64,000 bases of DNA from Candidatus Tepidifontimicrobium thermophilum. GTDB taxonomy: Bacteria; Sysuimicrobiota; Sysuimicrobiia; Sysuimicrobiales; Sysuimicrobiaceae. Shown here in pieces: positions 47,564 through 57,269 of this stretch (its first letter is position 1; the number at the start of each line of letters is the position of its first letter). The notes under the pieces are model-generated. The model did not search any database. It was not told where the DNA came from and was given only the letters and a program-made list of their open reading frames with translations. The position numbers and the translations under genes were made by a program. The stretch is taken from the NCBI GenBank assembly GCA_031296405.1, contig JAVKKH010000001.1, forward strand, positions 267,763 through 331,762. The letters are read 5' to 3'.

Positions 47564-48751
47564 GTGGAGACGCCGGTGACGCTGGCGCGGGAGACCCTCA
47601 CCATCAACATGGGCCCCCAGCACCCCAGCACCCACGGGGTGTTGCGGCTCGTCCTGGAGCTGGAGGGCGAGGTCATCGCCTCCTGCCAGCCCGTGATCGG
47701 CTACCTCCACACGGGGATCGAGAAGGAGATGGAGAACCGGACCTACCACCAGAACATCGCCCTGGTGGATCGCATCGAGTACCTGTCCAGCTACCACGAG
47801 GAGCTGGCGTACTGCATGGCGGTGGAGAAGCTGCTGGGGGTGGAGGTGCCCAAGCGGGCCCAGTACATCCGGGTCATCCTGTGCGAGCTGAACCGCATTG
47901 CCAGCCACCTGGTGTGGCTGGGGACCACGGGCATCGACCTGAACGTGAGCAGCTTGCTCATGTACTGTTTCCGGGACCGGGAGCGGATCCTGGAGCTGTC
48001 GGAGATGGTCTCCGGCCAGCGGATGATGCCCGGTTACTTCCGCATCGGCGGCGTGGCTGCGGACCTGCCGGAGGAGTTCCCCTCTGCGGCACGCCGGTTC
48101 CTGGAGGAGTTTCCCCGGCGGCTGGACGAGTACGAGGCCATGCTGACGGACAACCTTATCTGGCGGCGCCGCCACGAGGGCGTGGCGGTACTGAGCCGGG
48201 AGGACGCGCTCGCCTACGGGGTGACCGGCCCCACGTTGCGGGGTTCCGGGATCCCCTATGACGTCCGGAAGGCCTTCCCGTACTCGTCCTACGACGAGTT
48301 CGAGTTTGACATCCCCACGGGTGAGCACGGGGATGCATACGACCGGTACCGTGTCCGGATGGAGGAGATGCGGCAGTCGCGCCGCATCGTGCTCCAGGCG
48401 CTGGATCGGCTCCCGGACGGGCCCGTTCTCACCCCCGACCGGAAGGTGGCGCTCCCGCCCCGGGCGGAGCTGGTGCGGTCCATGGAAGCGGTGATTCACC
48501 AGTTCAAGCTGGTGAGCGAGGGCCTCCACCCGCCCAAGGGCGAGGTGTACGCGGCGGTGGAGTCGCCCCGTGGGGAGAAAGGCTACTACATCGTGTCGGA
48601 CGGATCCAACCGACCGGTTCGGGTGCGGGTTCGGGCGCCTTCCTTCTCGAACCTGCAGGCGTTGCCCACCATGGTCCGCGGTGGCATGCTGGCGGACGTG
48701 GTGGTGGCCATCGCCTCTATCGACATCGTCCTGGGAGACGTGGATCGCTAA
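47564..48751 (+). CDS. nuoD: NADH-quinone oxidoreductase subunit D
   Basis: Forms the quinone pocket beside NuoB. The 395-residue protein contains INMGPQHPSTHGVLRL with the quinone-binding His, GYLHTGIEKEMENRTYHQ, and GGMLADVVVAIASIDIVLGD at the C-terminus. GTG 47564 or GTG 47576 could be the start; the latter has GGTGGAG spaced normally. Confidence 0.96.
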   Translation: METPVTLARETLTINMGPQHPSTHGVLRLVLELEGEVIASCQPVIGYLHTGIEKEMENRTYHQNIALVDRIEYLSSYHEELAYCMAVEKLLGVEVPKRAQYIRVILCELNRIASHLVWLGTTGIDLNVSSLLMYCFRDRERILELSEMVSGQRMMPGYFRIGGVAADLPEEFPSAARRFLEEFPRRLDEYEAMLTDNLIWRRRHEGVAVLSREDALAYGVTGPTLRGSGIPYDVRKAFPYSSYDEFEFDIPTGEHGDAYDRYRVRMEEMRQSRRIVLQALDRLPDGPVLTPDRKVALPPRAELVRSMEAVIHQFKLVSEGLHPPKGEVYAAVESPRGEKGYYIVSDGSNRPVRVRVRAPSFSNLQALPTMVRGGMLADVVVAIASIDIVLGDVDR

Positions 48752-48783
48752 CCCCGTCCCCGGGGAACCCGGCGGCCGCGGCG

Positions 48784-49272
48784 GTGCGGCTGCGCCAGGA
48801 GGGCGCGTTGCTGTCGGAGGGTGCAAAGAGGGAGATCGGAGCGTTGCGGGCGCGCTACCCGGTGGCGCAGTCCGCCCTCCTGCCGGCCTTGCTCCGGGTG
48901 CAGGAGGAGCTGGGGTGGGTGCCCCCGGAGGCCATGGCGGAGGTGGGGCGCCTGCTGGATCTCCCCGTGGAGGTGGTGGCGGAGGTGGCGTCCTTCTACA
49001 GCCTGATCTTCACGGAGCCCGTAGGCCGGCACGTGGTCCAGGTGTGCACCAATGTGTCGTGCCTGCTGTCGGGTGCGGAGGCCGTGCGGGAGCGGGTGGA
49101 GCGCGAGCTGGGGGTCCGTGCGGGACAGACGACTCCCGACCGTCGGGTGACCCTGTTGGCGGTGGAATGCTTGGCCGCCTGCGATCAGGCGCCGTGCATG
49201 CTGGTGGACGAGCGGCGCTACGGCCCGCTGACCCCGGAGGCTGCGGCACGGCTTGTGAGGGAGCTGGACTGA
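48784..49272 (+). CDS. nuoE: NADH-quinone oxidoreductase subunit E
   Basis: A 162-residue thioredoxin-fold subunit with a [2Fe-2S] cluster: VCTNVSCLLSGAE gives C-x4-C, and AVECLAACDQAP gives C-x3-C. It is the stand-alone copy for Complex I; another NuoE domain is fused to NuoF in the formate dehydrogenase at 15948. Confidence 0.94.
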   Translation: MRLRQEGALLSEGAKREIGALRARYPVAQSALLPALLRVQEELGWVPPEAMAEVGRLLDLPVEVVAEVASFYSLIFTEPVGRHVVQVCTNVSCLLSGAEAVRERVERELGVRAGQTTPDRRVTLLAVECLAACDQAPCMLVDERRYGPLTPEAAARLVRELD

Positions 49273-49275
49273 GCC

Positions 49276-50565
49276 ATGCCCGAGCCCGTCTTGCTGCGTC
49301 ACGTCCGGGAGCCCGACCAGGCGGACATCCACGGGTACGAGCGCCGCGGGGGGTACACGGGCCTGCGGCGCGCCCTGCGGGAGCTCAGCCCGGAGCAGGT
49401 GACCGACCTGGTGGACCGGGCACAGCTACGGGGTCGGGGCGGGGCGGGCTTCCCCACGGGCCGCAAGTGGAAGTTCGTACCCAAGGACGCCCCCGTGAAG
49501 TACCTGGTGGTGAACGCGGACGAGGGGGAACCTGGGACGTTTAAGGACCGGACGTTGCTGGAAGGCGACCCGCACCTGCTGGTGGAGGGCATTGCCCTGG
49601 CCGCGTACGCCAACGGTGTGCGCACCGCGTACGTTTACATGCGCCGGGAGTTCTACCAGGCCCGCCGGCAGCTGGAGAAGGCCATCGCGCAGGCGTACGA
49701 GCGGGGCTACCTGGGGCAGGGGATCCTCGGCACGGACTTCTCCCTGGACGTGTACGTGCACCCCGGGGCGGGTGCCTACATCGCCGGTGAGGAGACCGCC
49801 CTACTGGAGTCCCTGGAGGGCAAGCGGGCGATGCCACGGCTGAAGCCGCCGTACTTCCCCGCGGTTATGGGGCTGTACAACAAGCCCACTGTGCTGAATA
49901 ACGTGGAGACGCTGTGCTGCGTGCCGTGGATCATCCGGGAGGGTCCGGAGTGGTGGCTGGAGCAGGGGCCGCCGCAGCTGTACTCGGTGAGTGGACACGT
50001 GAACAGCCCGCAGGTGGTGGAAGCGCCCCTGGGGACCACCGCCCGGGAACTGATCGAGCGGGCCGGGGGAATGCGGGGTGGCCGCCGGGTGAAGGCCTTC
50101 TACCCCGGCGGGACGTCCAGCCGGCCTCTTCCGGCCCGACACCTGGACGTACCCCTGCGCCACGAGGAGCTGGCCAAGCTCGGGTCCATGCTGGGTTCCG
50201 CGGCGGTCATCGTCATGGACGAGACCACGGACATGGTGAAGGTCATCGCGCGGGTGTGCGAGTTCTACCGGGAGGAGTCCTGCGGGAAGTGCACCCCCTG
50301 CCGGGAGGGCACCGTGTGGGTCACGCAGATCCTGGACCGGATCCTGCACGGCCGGGGTCGGCCCGAGGACCTGGATCTCCTCGCGAGCCTGGCCCGCAAC
50401 ATGACGGGCACGTGCTTCTGTCCCCTGGGAGAGAGCGTGCCCCCGAGCCTACGGGCAGGGCTGGAGGACTTCCGGGACGAGTTCGAGGCGTACATCCGGG
50501 CGGCCCGGGAGCCGGTTCAGATGCCGGTGCGGCTGCACCTGGGTGCACCCGCGCCGGGAGGGTAA
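49276..50565 (+). CDS. nuoF: NADH-quinone oxidoreductase subunit F
   Basis: The NADH- and FMN-binding subunit. In its 429 residues, GRGGAGFPTGRKWKF and DEGEPGTFKDR bind NADH and FMN, and ESCGKCTPCREGT with TGTCFCPLGE holds [4Fe-4S] cluster N3. ATG 49276 lies just after the nuoE stop. Confidence 0.96.
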   Translation: MPEPVLLRHVREPDQADIHGYERRGGYTGLRRALRELSPEQVTDLVDRAQLRGRGGAGFPTGRKWKFVPKDAPVKYLVVNADEGEPGTFKDRTLLEGDPHLLVEGIALAAYANGVRTAYVYMRREFYQARRQLEKAIAQAYERGYLGQGILGTDFSLDVYVHPGAGAYIAGEETALLESLEGKRAMPRLKPPYFPAVMGLYNKPTVLNNVETLCCVPWIIREGPEWWLEQGPPQLYSVSGHVNSPQVVEAPLGTTARELIERAGGMRGGRRVKAFYPGGTSSRPLPARHLDVPLRHEELAKLGSMLGSAAVIVMDETTDMVKVIARVCEFYREESCGKCTPCREGTVWVTQILDRILHGRGRPEDLDLLASLARNMTGTCFCPLGESVPPSLRAGLEDFRDEFEAYIRAAREPVQMPVRLHLGAPAPGG

Positions 50566-50569
50566 CGAG

Positions 50570-53071
50570 GTGTCCGGCGAGCCACTGAGTACGGTCACGC
50601 TCACCATCGACGGTCGGACGGTGACGGTCCCCCGGGGGACCACCGTGTACCACGCCGCCCGGCAGGTGGGGATCGAGATCCCGATCTTCTGCTACCACGA
50701 CCGGATGCCGCCCCTCGGGGCCTGTCGGATGTGCTTCGTCCAGGTGGAGAGGATGCCGCGGCTGCAGACCTCCTGCACCCTGGAGGCGCAGGAGGGGATG
50801 GTGGTTTGGACGGAGAGCCCGGAGGTGGTGGAGGCCCGCCGAGCCATCCTGGAGTTCCTCCTCATCAACCACCCCCTCGACTGCCCCATCTGCGACAAGG
50901 GCGGGGAGTGCCCCCTGCAGGACAACACCTTCAAGTACGGGCCCGGCGCCTCACGCTTCGTGGAGCCCAAGCGGCACTTCCCGAAGGCATTACGCCTGAG
51001 CCCGGTCCTCACCCTAGACCGGGAACGGTGCATCCTGTGCTGGCGCTGCACCCGGTTCGGGGAGGTGGTGGCAGGGGACCACGCCCTGAAGGGCCACGAC
51101 CGCGGCTACCGCACCCACATCGACACGCCACCGGTGACTCTGGAGCGGCCCAGCAAGTTCATCGGGAACACCATCGCCATCTGCCCCGTGGGCGCCCTGA
51201 CGAGCGGCGTGTACCGGTTTCGGGCCCGTCCCTGGGACAACCGGCCGACGCCCGCCGTCTGCACCCACTGCGGGGTGGGCTGCGCCACCTGGGTGGACGC
51301 CCGGGGCGGTGAGGTCGTACGGGTCCGAGCCCGGGAGAAGCCCGAGGTGAACGACATCTGGCTGTGTGACCTCGGCTTTTTCGGGTACGACTACACCAAC
51401 CACCCCGAGCGCCTCCGGGTCCCGTACGTGCGCCAGGACGGCGTACTGCGCGAGGCCACCTGGGACGAGGCCCTGGAGCGGGTAGCCCGGGCCCTGGAGC
51501 GGGCTGCGCCCCGCATAGGAGCCCTAGGCGGGGAGCGCCTCACTGTGGAGGAGGCCTACCTGTTGGGGAGGTTGTTCCGGGCCCTGGGCTCCAACCACGT
51601 GGACGCGCGGGCCGACTCACGTTTTGCGCCCTCCCCGCGGGACTGGGTATGGGGCGCGGGACCCTTCGAGGCTCTGGATACGGCCGCAGGAGTCTTCCTG
51701 GTGGGCTGCGACCTCACTGAGGAGTACCCCGTCCTGTGGCTGCGGCTGAAGCGTGCGCTCGATCGGGGGGCAGTGGGGCTGGCGGTGGCGCCCAAGCGGC
51801 TGGAGGTAGAGGGATACCTCCATGCGGCGGTGGTGCACCAGTACGGCGCGGAGGCGGACGTCCTGTACGCCGTGGCGCGGCTGCTGGCCGAGCGCCAAGG
51901 GTCTGTAACCGGCCCCCTGCGGGAGGTGGACGTGGATGCCAGCTGCCGCCGGGCGGGCGTTCCGCGGGAGGCCGTGGAGCGTCTGGCCCAGTACCTCCCC
52001 GCAGCGGCGCCGGTGTTGCTCGCCGTGGGCCGGCTGTCGTGGGACGGACCCGAGCCTGAGCGGACCCTGGCGGCGGTGCAGACCCTCCGGGCGGTGTGCG
52101 GTGGGGACCTCTGGTTGCTTCGTGGCAAGGGGAACGCAGTCGGGGCCCTCCTGGCGGGCTTGGCCCCCGACACCCTACCGGGCCTAGTTCCCCTGGACCA
52201 CGCCGAGGCAAGGGAAAGGCTCCGTGGCGTCTGGGGATTTGAGCCGCCCCGGGAGGTTGGCCTGGCGGCTCCAGCCATGCTGGAGGCTGCAGCAGCGGGC
52301 CAGCTCCGGGTCCTGTACGTGGCCGGCGCCGACCCCGCCCGGGACTTCCCCGACGGGTCGCTGTGGCAGCGAGCGAGGGCGGGACTGGAACTGCTGGTGG
52401 TGACCGAGCTGTTCTGGACAGAGACCGCGCGACAGGCGGACGTGGTGCTGCCCGCCCTGAGTAGCTTCGAGCGGCCGGGGACGGTGGTCAACCTGGAAGG
52501 CCGGCCCCAACGGGTCGCGCCGAGCCGCATGGGGCCTCCGGGGGCCCGGGCGGACGGCGACATCCTGCAGCTGCTGGCCGAGCGCTTGGGGCGTCCCATG
52601 GATTACGGGTCGGTGGAGGCCATCTGGGAGGAGCTGCGCCGGGTGGCCCCGGGTTTGGAGCTGGACCGCCCGTACGGGTTCACCCGGCCGCAGCCGGAGG
52701 TGGACGTGCGCCCGGCCCAGCCCCACGATCCCGGGGAGGGGCTGGTGGTGGTCCCGGCTTCCCCCCTGTTCCGGAAGGGCGAGATGAGTTCCCGGTGCCG
52801 GGGACTGCCGGACTTGGCGGGTGACGCCGCGGTGGGCGTGCACCCTGGGGATGCGGCGGCGCTGAGTTTGACAGACGGACGGGTGGTGGAGGTGGACACG
52901 GGAGCTGCTTCGGCCCGGGTGCCCGTTGCGGTCACGGACGCCGTGCCGCCCGGCCACCTCCTGGTGCCCGTGGGCTTCCCTGAGTTCCCCCGGGCCCGGT
53001 GGGCCGCCTCGGGGCGACGGCTGCGGGCTCGCATCCGCGTGCTAGAACCCGCGGGGAGGGAGTCGCGGTGA
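50570..53071 (+). CDS. nuoG: NADH-quinone oxidoreductase subunit G
   Basis: An 833-residue electron-wiring subunit. The N-terminal [2Fe-2S] site is FCYHDRMPPLGACRMC. A His-Cys site follows in HPLDCPICDKGGECPLQ, then CILCWRC for the next cluster. CTHCGVGC and WLCDLGFFG supply an extra N7-type cluster like that of Thermus and E. coli. The C-terminal two-thirds is a molybdopterin-oxidoreductase-like domain without a cofactor site, as is normal for NuoG. GTG 50570 is five bases after the nuoF stop. Confidence 0.94.
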   Translation: MSGEPLSTVTLTIDGRTVTVPRGTTVYHAARQVGIEIPIFCYHDRMPPLGACRMCFVQVERMPRLQTSCTLEAQEGMVVWTESPEVVEARRAILEFLLINHPLDCPICDKGGECPLQDNTFKYGPGASRFVEPKRHFPKALRLSPVLTLDRERCILCWRCTRFGEVVAGDHALKGHDRGYRTHIDTPPVTLERPSKFIGNTIAICPVGALTSGVYRFRARPWDNRPTPAVCTHCGVGCATWVDARGGEVVRVRAREKPEVNDIWLCDLGFFGYDYTNHPERLRVPYVRQDGVLREATWDEALERVARALERAAPRIGALGGERLTVEEAYLLGRLFRALGSNHVDARADSRFAPSPRDWVWGAGPFEALDTAAGVFLVGCDLTEEYPVLWLRLKRALDRGAVGLAVAPKRLEVEGYLHAAVVHQYGAEADVLYAVARLLAERQGSVTGPLREVDVDASCRRAGVPREAVERLAQYLPAAAPVLLAVGRLSWDGPEPERTLAAVQTLRAVCGGDLWLLRGKGNAVGALLAGLAPDTLPGLVPLDHAEARERLRGVWGFEPPREVGLAAPAMLEAAAAGQLRVLYVAGADPARDFPDGSLWQRARAGLELLVVTELFWTETARQADVVLPALSSFERPGTVVNLEGRPQRVAPSRMGPPGARADGDILQLLAERLGRPMDYGSVEAIWEELRRVAPGLELDRPYGFTRPQPEVDVRPAQPHDPGEGLVVVPASPLFRKGEMSSRCRGLPDLAGDAAVGVHPGDAAALSLTDGRVVEVDTGAASARVPVAVTDAVPPGHLLVPVGFPEFPRARWAASGRRLRARIRVLEPAGRESR

Positions 53072-54042
53072 CCGCGGTGGTGGTCGAGGCCGTGGTGAAA
53101 AGCGCGGTGCTGCTGGCGGTCCTGCTCACGGCCACCGCCTACGAGGTGCTGCTGGAGCGCAAGCTCCTGGGCCGCTTCCAGGTCCGCTACGGGCCGAACC
53201 GGGTCGGACCGTGGGGCCTGCTGCAGCCCCTGGCGGACGGGATCAAGCTCCTCACCAAGGAGGACTTCGCGCCCGCGGGCGCCGACCGCGTGGTGTACGT
53301 GACGGCTCCCGTGCTGCTCATGACCACGGCGTTGTTCGTCTACGCGGTGATCCCCTTCGGGCCGGAGGTGGAGCTGTTTGGCCGGCGGGTGTCCCTGTAC
53401 CTGGCGGACGTCAACACGGCGCTGCTGCTAGTGCTGGGCGCCTCCTCCATCGGGGTTTACGGTCTCATCCTGGGCGGCTGGTCCTCCAACAGCAAGTACT
53501 CCCTGCTGGGCGGGTTGCGCAGCAGCGCCCAGGTCATCAGCTACGAGCTGAGCTTGGCCCTGGCCGTGCTGGCGGTGGTGTTAGAAGCCGGCAGCCTGAG
53601 CCTGGTCCGGATCGTGCAGGCGCAGGAGTCCGGCTGGTTCGTGGTGCGCCAGCCCGTGGCCTTCCTGGTGTTCTTCCTGTCCGCCCTGGCGGAGACCAAC
53701 CGCGCCCCCTTCGATCTCCCGGAGGCGGAGCAGGAGCTGGTCGCGGGCTACCAGACGGAGTACGGCGGCTTCAAGTTCGTGATGTTCTACATCGCAGAGT
53801 ACGTGGCCATGATCACCCAGGGAGCCCTGGCGGCCACCCTGTTCCTCGGGGGCTGGCACGGACCCGTGCTCCCACCCGTGGTGTGGTTCGGGGTGAAGGT
53901 CCTGGCCTTCGTGGTGGTGCTCATCTGGATCCGCGCCACCGTACCCCGGGTGCGCTATGATCAGCTGATGGGCCTCGGCTGGAAGGTGCTCATCCCGGTG
54001 GCGCTCGCAAACCTCCTGGTGAGCGCTGTCCTCCTCCTGTAG
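53068..54042 (+). CDS. nuoH: NADH-quinone oxidoreductase subunit H
   Basis: A 324-residue membrane subunit with about eight helices that joins the quinone site to the proton pumps. The conserved stretches ERKLLGRFQVRYGPNRVGP, LLQPLADGIKLLTKEDF and ALAETNRAPFDLPEAEQELV are all intact. GTG 53068 overlaps the nuoG stop. Confidence 0.96.
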   Translation: MTAVVVEAVVKSAVLLAVLLTATAYEVLLERKLLGRFQVRYGPNRVGPWGLLQPLADGIKLLTKEDFAPAGADRVVYVTAPVLLMTTALFVYAVIPFGPEVELFGRRVSLYLADVNTALLLVLGASSIGVYGLILGGWSSNSKYSLLGGLRSSAQVISYELSLALAVLAVVLEAGSLSLVRIVQAQESGWFVVRQPVAFLVFFLSALAETNRAPFDLPEAEQELVAGYQTEYGGFKFVMFYIAEYVAMITQGALAATLFLGGWHGPVLPPVVWFGVKVLAFVVVLIWIRATVPRVRYDQLMGLGWKVLIPVALANLLVSAVLLL

Positions 54043-54555
54043 GTGGGACCCGTGGGAGGCGCGGTGCGAAACCGCAACGGCTGGCAGCGTGTGGTCGTGG
54101 AGGGCGCAGCCATCCTGAAGGGGATGGCGGTGACCCTTCGCCACCTGTTCCGTCCCCCAGTCACCGTGCAGTACCCGGAGCAGCGGCCGCAGATCGCGGG
54201 CCGTTTCAAGGGGCGGCACTGGTTGACCCTGTACGCCGACGGAACGGAGCGGTGCGTGGGCTGCGAGCTGTGCGTGATCGTGTGCCCCTCGCAGGCCATC
54301 TACGTGAAGGCCGCAGAGAACACCCCCGAGCATCGGGTCAGCCGGGGCGAGCGGTACGCGGAGGAGTTCCAGATCAACATGCTCCGCTGCATCTTCTGCG
54401 GGTTCTGCGAGGAGGCTTGCCCCACGGGCGCCATCGTCCTGGGACGGGACTTCGAGCTGGCGGACTACCGGCGGGAGGCCCTCATCTACACCAAGTCCAT
54501 GCTCCAGGAGCCCTACCCGGGGGCCTCCGGCCGGGACCCCAACCGGGAGGTGTAG
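54043..54555 (+). CDS. nuoI: NADH-quinone oxidoreductase subunit I
   Basis: A 170-residue ferredoxin-like subunit with clusters N6a and N6b: [12 protein letters not shown] and [12 protein letters not shown]. The start is GTG 54043, directly after the nuoH stop; GTG 54052 is an alternative. Confidence 0.95.
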   Translation: MGPVGGAVRNRNGWQRVVVEGAAILKGMAVTLRHLFRPPVTVQYPEQRPQIAGRFKGRHWLTLYADGTERCVGCELCVIVCPSQAIYVKAAENTPEHRVSRGERYAEEFQINMLRCIFCGFCEEACPTGAIVLGRDFELADYRREALIYTKSMLQEPYPGASGRDPNREV

Positions 54556-54560
54556 GGACG

Positions 54561-55097
54561 GTGGAGGTCCTGCTGTTCGCGGTGGGCGCGGCGCTCAGCG
54601 TGGCGGGCGGGCTGGGCGTGGTGGCCGCCCGCCAGCCCGTGCACAGCGCCTTGAGCCTGCTGTTGGTGCTGGGCTCGCTGGCGGTGCTCTACCTGACCCT
54701 GGCCGCGGAGTTCCTGGCCGTCCTGCAGGTGATCGTGTACGCGGGCGCCATCGTGGTCCTGTTCCTGTTCGTGATCATGCTGCTGCACGCCCGGACCCCG
54801 GAGTCCAGGCCATCCCCGCTGGGGGGGCAGTGGAGTCTCGCGGTGCCCCTGGGCGCAGCCCTGTGGGCGGGTCTGAGCTACGCGGTCCTGCAGCTGCCCG
54901 CGGCCACCCACGAGTTGCCGCCGGAGTTCGGCAGCACGGAGGCGGTGGGCCGGGAGCTGTTCAGCCGGTTTCTTCTGCCGTTCGAGGTGGCGTCGCTGCT
55001 GCTCCTGGTGGGGATCGTGGCCGCGGTGGTGTTGGGTAGCAGCCCTGCGCCGCCTTCGGTGCCCCCGAGGTCCGCTTCCGGGCGGGAGGAGGCATGA
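54561..55097 (+). CDS. nuoJ: NADH-quinone oxidoreductase subunit J
   Basis: A 178-residue five-helix membrane subunit. The segment [20 protein letters not shown], the pi-bulge helix region, is the family mark. GTG 54561 lies five bases after nuoI. Its stop overlaps nuoK (ATGA). Confidence 0.93.
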   Translation: MEVLLFAVGAALSVAGGLGVVAARQPVHSALSLLLVLGSLAVLYLTLAAEFLAVLQVIVYAGAIVVLFLFVIMLLHARTPESRPSPLGGQWSLAVPLGAALWAGLSYAVLQLPAATHELPPEFGSTEAVGRELFSRFLLPFEVASLLLLVGIVAAVVLGSSPAPPSVPPRSASGREEA

Positions 55098-55399
55098 CCG
55101 TCCCGGCCGCCGCCTACCTCCTGTTGAGCGCTGCCCTGTTCACCCTGGGGACGGTAGGGGTCCTGGTCCGCCGCACCGCCCTGATCCTGTTCATGTCCAT
55201 TGAGCTCATGCTGAACGCGGTGAACCTGGCCTTCGTGACCCTGGCCCGCGTCCACGCCAACCTGGACGGGCAGCTGGCGGTGTTCTTCGTGCTGGTGGTC
55301 GCCGCGGTGGAGGTGGTGGTCGGCTTGAGTATCCTGGTCCACATCTTCCGCAGCCGCGACACGGTGGACGTGGACGAGGTGGACCTGCTGCGGGGCTAG
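55094..55399 (+). CDS. nuoK: NADH-quinone oxidoreductase subunit K
   Basis: A 101-residue, three-helix membrane subunit with conserved membrane Glu residues in [15 protein letters not shown] and [13 protein letters not shown], which belong to the proton-conducting E-channel. Confidence 0.95.
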   Translation: MTVPAAAYLLLSAALFTLGTVGVLVRRTALILFMSIELMLNAVNLAFVTLARVHANLDGQLAVFFVLVVAAVEVVVGLSILVHIFRSRDTVDVDEVDLLRG

Positions 55400-55403
55400 C
55401 CGG

Positions 55404-57269
55404 ATGGATGTGCGGATGGTTCCCTGGATCGTGGCCCTCCCCCTGGCAGGGGCACTGGGGAACGGCTTGCTGGGCGGTCGGCTGGGCCGACGAGGTACGT
55501 CCCTGGTGGCGTGCCTGGCAGTCCTCGGGGCGTTTCTGCTGAGCGCGGCGGCGACCCAGGGCCTGGGGACTTCCTCCGAACGCGCGGCGCACGTGGTCCG
55601 CCTGTTCGAGTGGATCGGGGTCGCCGACTTCCGGATCTCCGCGGCCTTCCAGTGGGACCCGCTGTCCGCTCTCCTGGCTCTGGTGGTGACCGGGGTGGGG
55701 TTCCTGATCCACGTCTACTCCGTGGGCTACATGGCCGACGACCCCGACTACAGCCGGTACTTCACCTACCTCAACCTGTTCGTGGCCTCCATGCTGGTGC
55801 TGGTCCTGGGGGCGAACCTGCTGGTGCTGTTCGTGGGCTGGGAGCTGGTGGGGCTGTGCTCTTACCTGCTGATCGGGTTCTGGTTCGAGCGGCCCGCCGC
55901 GGCCGCGGCCGGCCGGAAGGCCTTCGTGGTGAACCGGATCGGGGACGCGGCGTTCGTGGTGGGGATCCTGTCCGTTTGGGGGCTGCTGGGGACGCTGGAG
56001 TTCCGAGAGATCTCGCGGCTTCTGGGGGAAGGGGGCGGGGCCCTCCGGGGCCACCCGGGACTGGTGGCCGCCGCGCTGCTGCTGTTCGCCGGGGCGACCG
56101 GGAAGTCCGCGCAGCTCCCGCTGTACGTGTGGCTGCCGGACGCCATGGAGGGACCCACCCCGGTCTCCGCCCTCATCCACGCGGCCACCATGGTCACGGC
56201 CGGGGTGTTCCTGGTAGGCCGGCTGTGGCCGCTGTTTGAGGCCGCAGGCCCGGTCCTGGGCGCCGTGGTGGCCCCCGTGGGCGCCGCCACCGCCCTGTTC
56301 GCCGCCACGGTGGCCGTGGCCCAGTACGATCTGAAACGCGTCCTCGCGTACTCCACCATCAGCCAGCTCGGGTACATGTTCCTGGCGCTGGGCGCGGGTG
56401 CGGGTGGCGCGGCCTTCTTCCACCTCACCACCCACGCGTTTTTCAAAGCCCTGCTGTTTTTGGCCGCGGGGAGCGTGATGCACGCCCTGCACGGGCAGGT
56501 GGATCTGCGGCACCTGGGCGGGCTGCGGCGATCCATGCCGCTGACCTTCCTCGGGTTTGTGGTGGGGGCGCTGAGTTTGAGCGGGATCCCTCCGCTTTCG
56601 GGGTTCTGGAGCAAGGAGGAGATCCTCCATGCGGCGCGGGCACATGCGGCGGGGATCTGGGTGGTGGCGGTGGCCACGAGCTTCGTGACCGCGTACTACG
56701 CCACCCGGGCCGCGGTTCTGGCCTTCTGGGGCGAACCGGCGGACCGCCACGCGCACCCCCACGATCCGCCCCCGGCCATGGCGTGGCCCATGGCGGGCCT
56801 GGTGGTTCTGTCCGCCTTCGGCGGCTTTCTCGGCGCCCAGTGGGCTGGGGCTCCCCTGCGGGCCTTCCTCGAGCCCCTGTTCGGAGACCACGGAGAGACC
56901 AGTTCGGTGGCCGGTGCTGAGGTGGCGGGCGCGGTCGCGGTGGCCCTGGCGGGCGTGGTAGCCGGCTGGTGGGCGCACCGGGCGCGGCGGGAGCCGGACC
57001 TGGGTCCCTTGGGCCGCGCCCTGGCCGCCCAGTGGGGCGTGGAGGCGCTCTACGACCGGGCAGTGGTGCGTCCCGCGAAGGCCTTGAGCCACCTACTGGC
57101 ACAGCGGGTGGACGCGCGGGTCGTGGATGGAGCTGCCTCAGGCTTGGCGGACCTGGTGGTGCAGGCCGCGGCCGCGGTGCGGACGTGGCAGACGGGCAAC
57201 GTGCGTCAGTACGCGGCCGGCGTGCTGGCGGGCGCGGTCGTCCTCTTCGTGTACTGGGTGCTCCGGTGA
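55404..57269 (+). CDS. nuoL: NADH-quinone oxidoreductase subunit L
   Basis: The distal antiporter-like proton pump, 621 residues. The conserved stretches GWELVGLCSYLLIGFWFE, LPDAMEGPTPVSALIHAATM with its Lys/His/Glu proton path, and LAYSTISQLGYMFLALG are present, as is the long C-terminal lateral helix region. ATG 55404 lies four bases after the nuoK stop. Confidence 0.95.
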   Translation: MDVRMVPWIVALPLAGALGNGLLGGRLGRRGTSLVACLAVLGAFLLSAAATQGLGTSSERAAHVVRLFEWIGVADFRISAAFQWDPLSALLALVVTGVGFLIHVYSVGYMADDPDYSRYFTYLNLFVASMLVLVLGANLLVLFVGWELVGLCSYLLIGFWFERPAAAAAGRKAFVVNRIGDAAFVVGILSVWGLLGTLEFREISRLLGEGGGALRGHPGLVAAALLLFAGATGKSAQLPLYVWLPDAMEGPTPVSALIHAATMVTAGVFLVGRLWPLFEAAGPVLGAVVAPVGAATALFAATVAVAQYDLKRVLAYSTISQLGYMFLALGAGAGGAAFFHLTTHAFFKALLFLAAGSVMHALHGQVDLRHLGGLRRSMPLTFLGFVVGALSLSGIPPLSGFWSKEEILHAARAHAAGIWVVAVATSFVTAYYATRAAVLAFWGEPADRHAHPHDPPPAMAWPMAGLVVLSAFGGFLGAQWAGAPLRAFLEPLFGDHGETSSVAGAEVAGAVAVALAGVVAGWWAHRARREPDLGPLGRALAAQWGVEALYDRAVVRPAKALSHLLAQRVDARVVDGAASGLADLVVQAAAAVRTWQTGNVRQYAAGVLAGAVVLFVYWVLR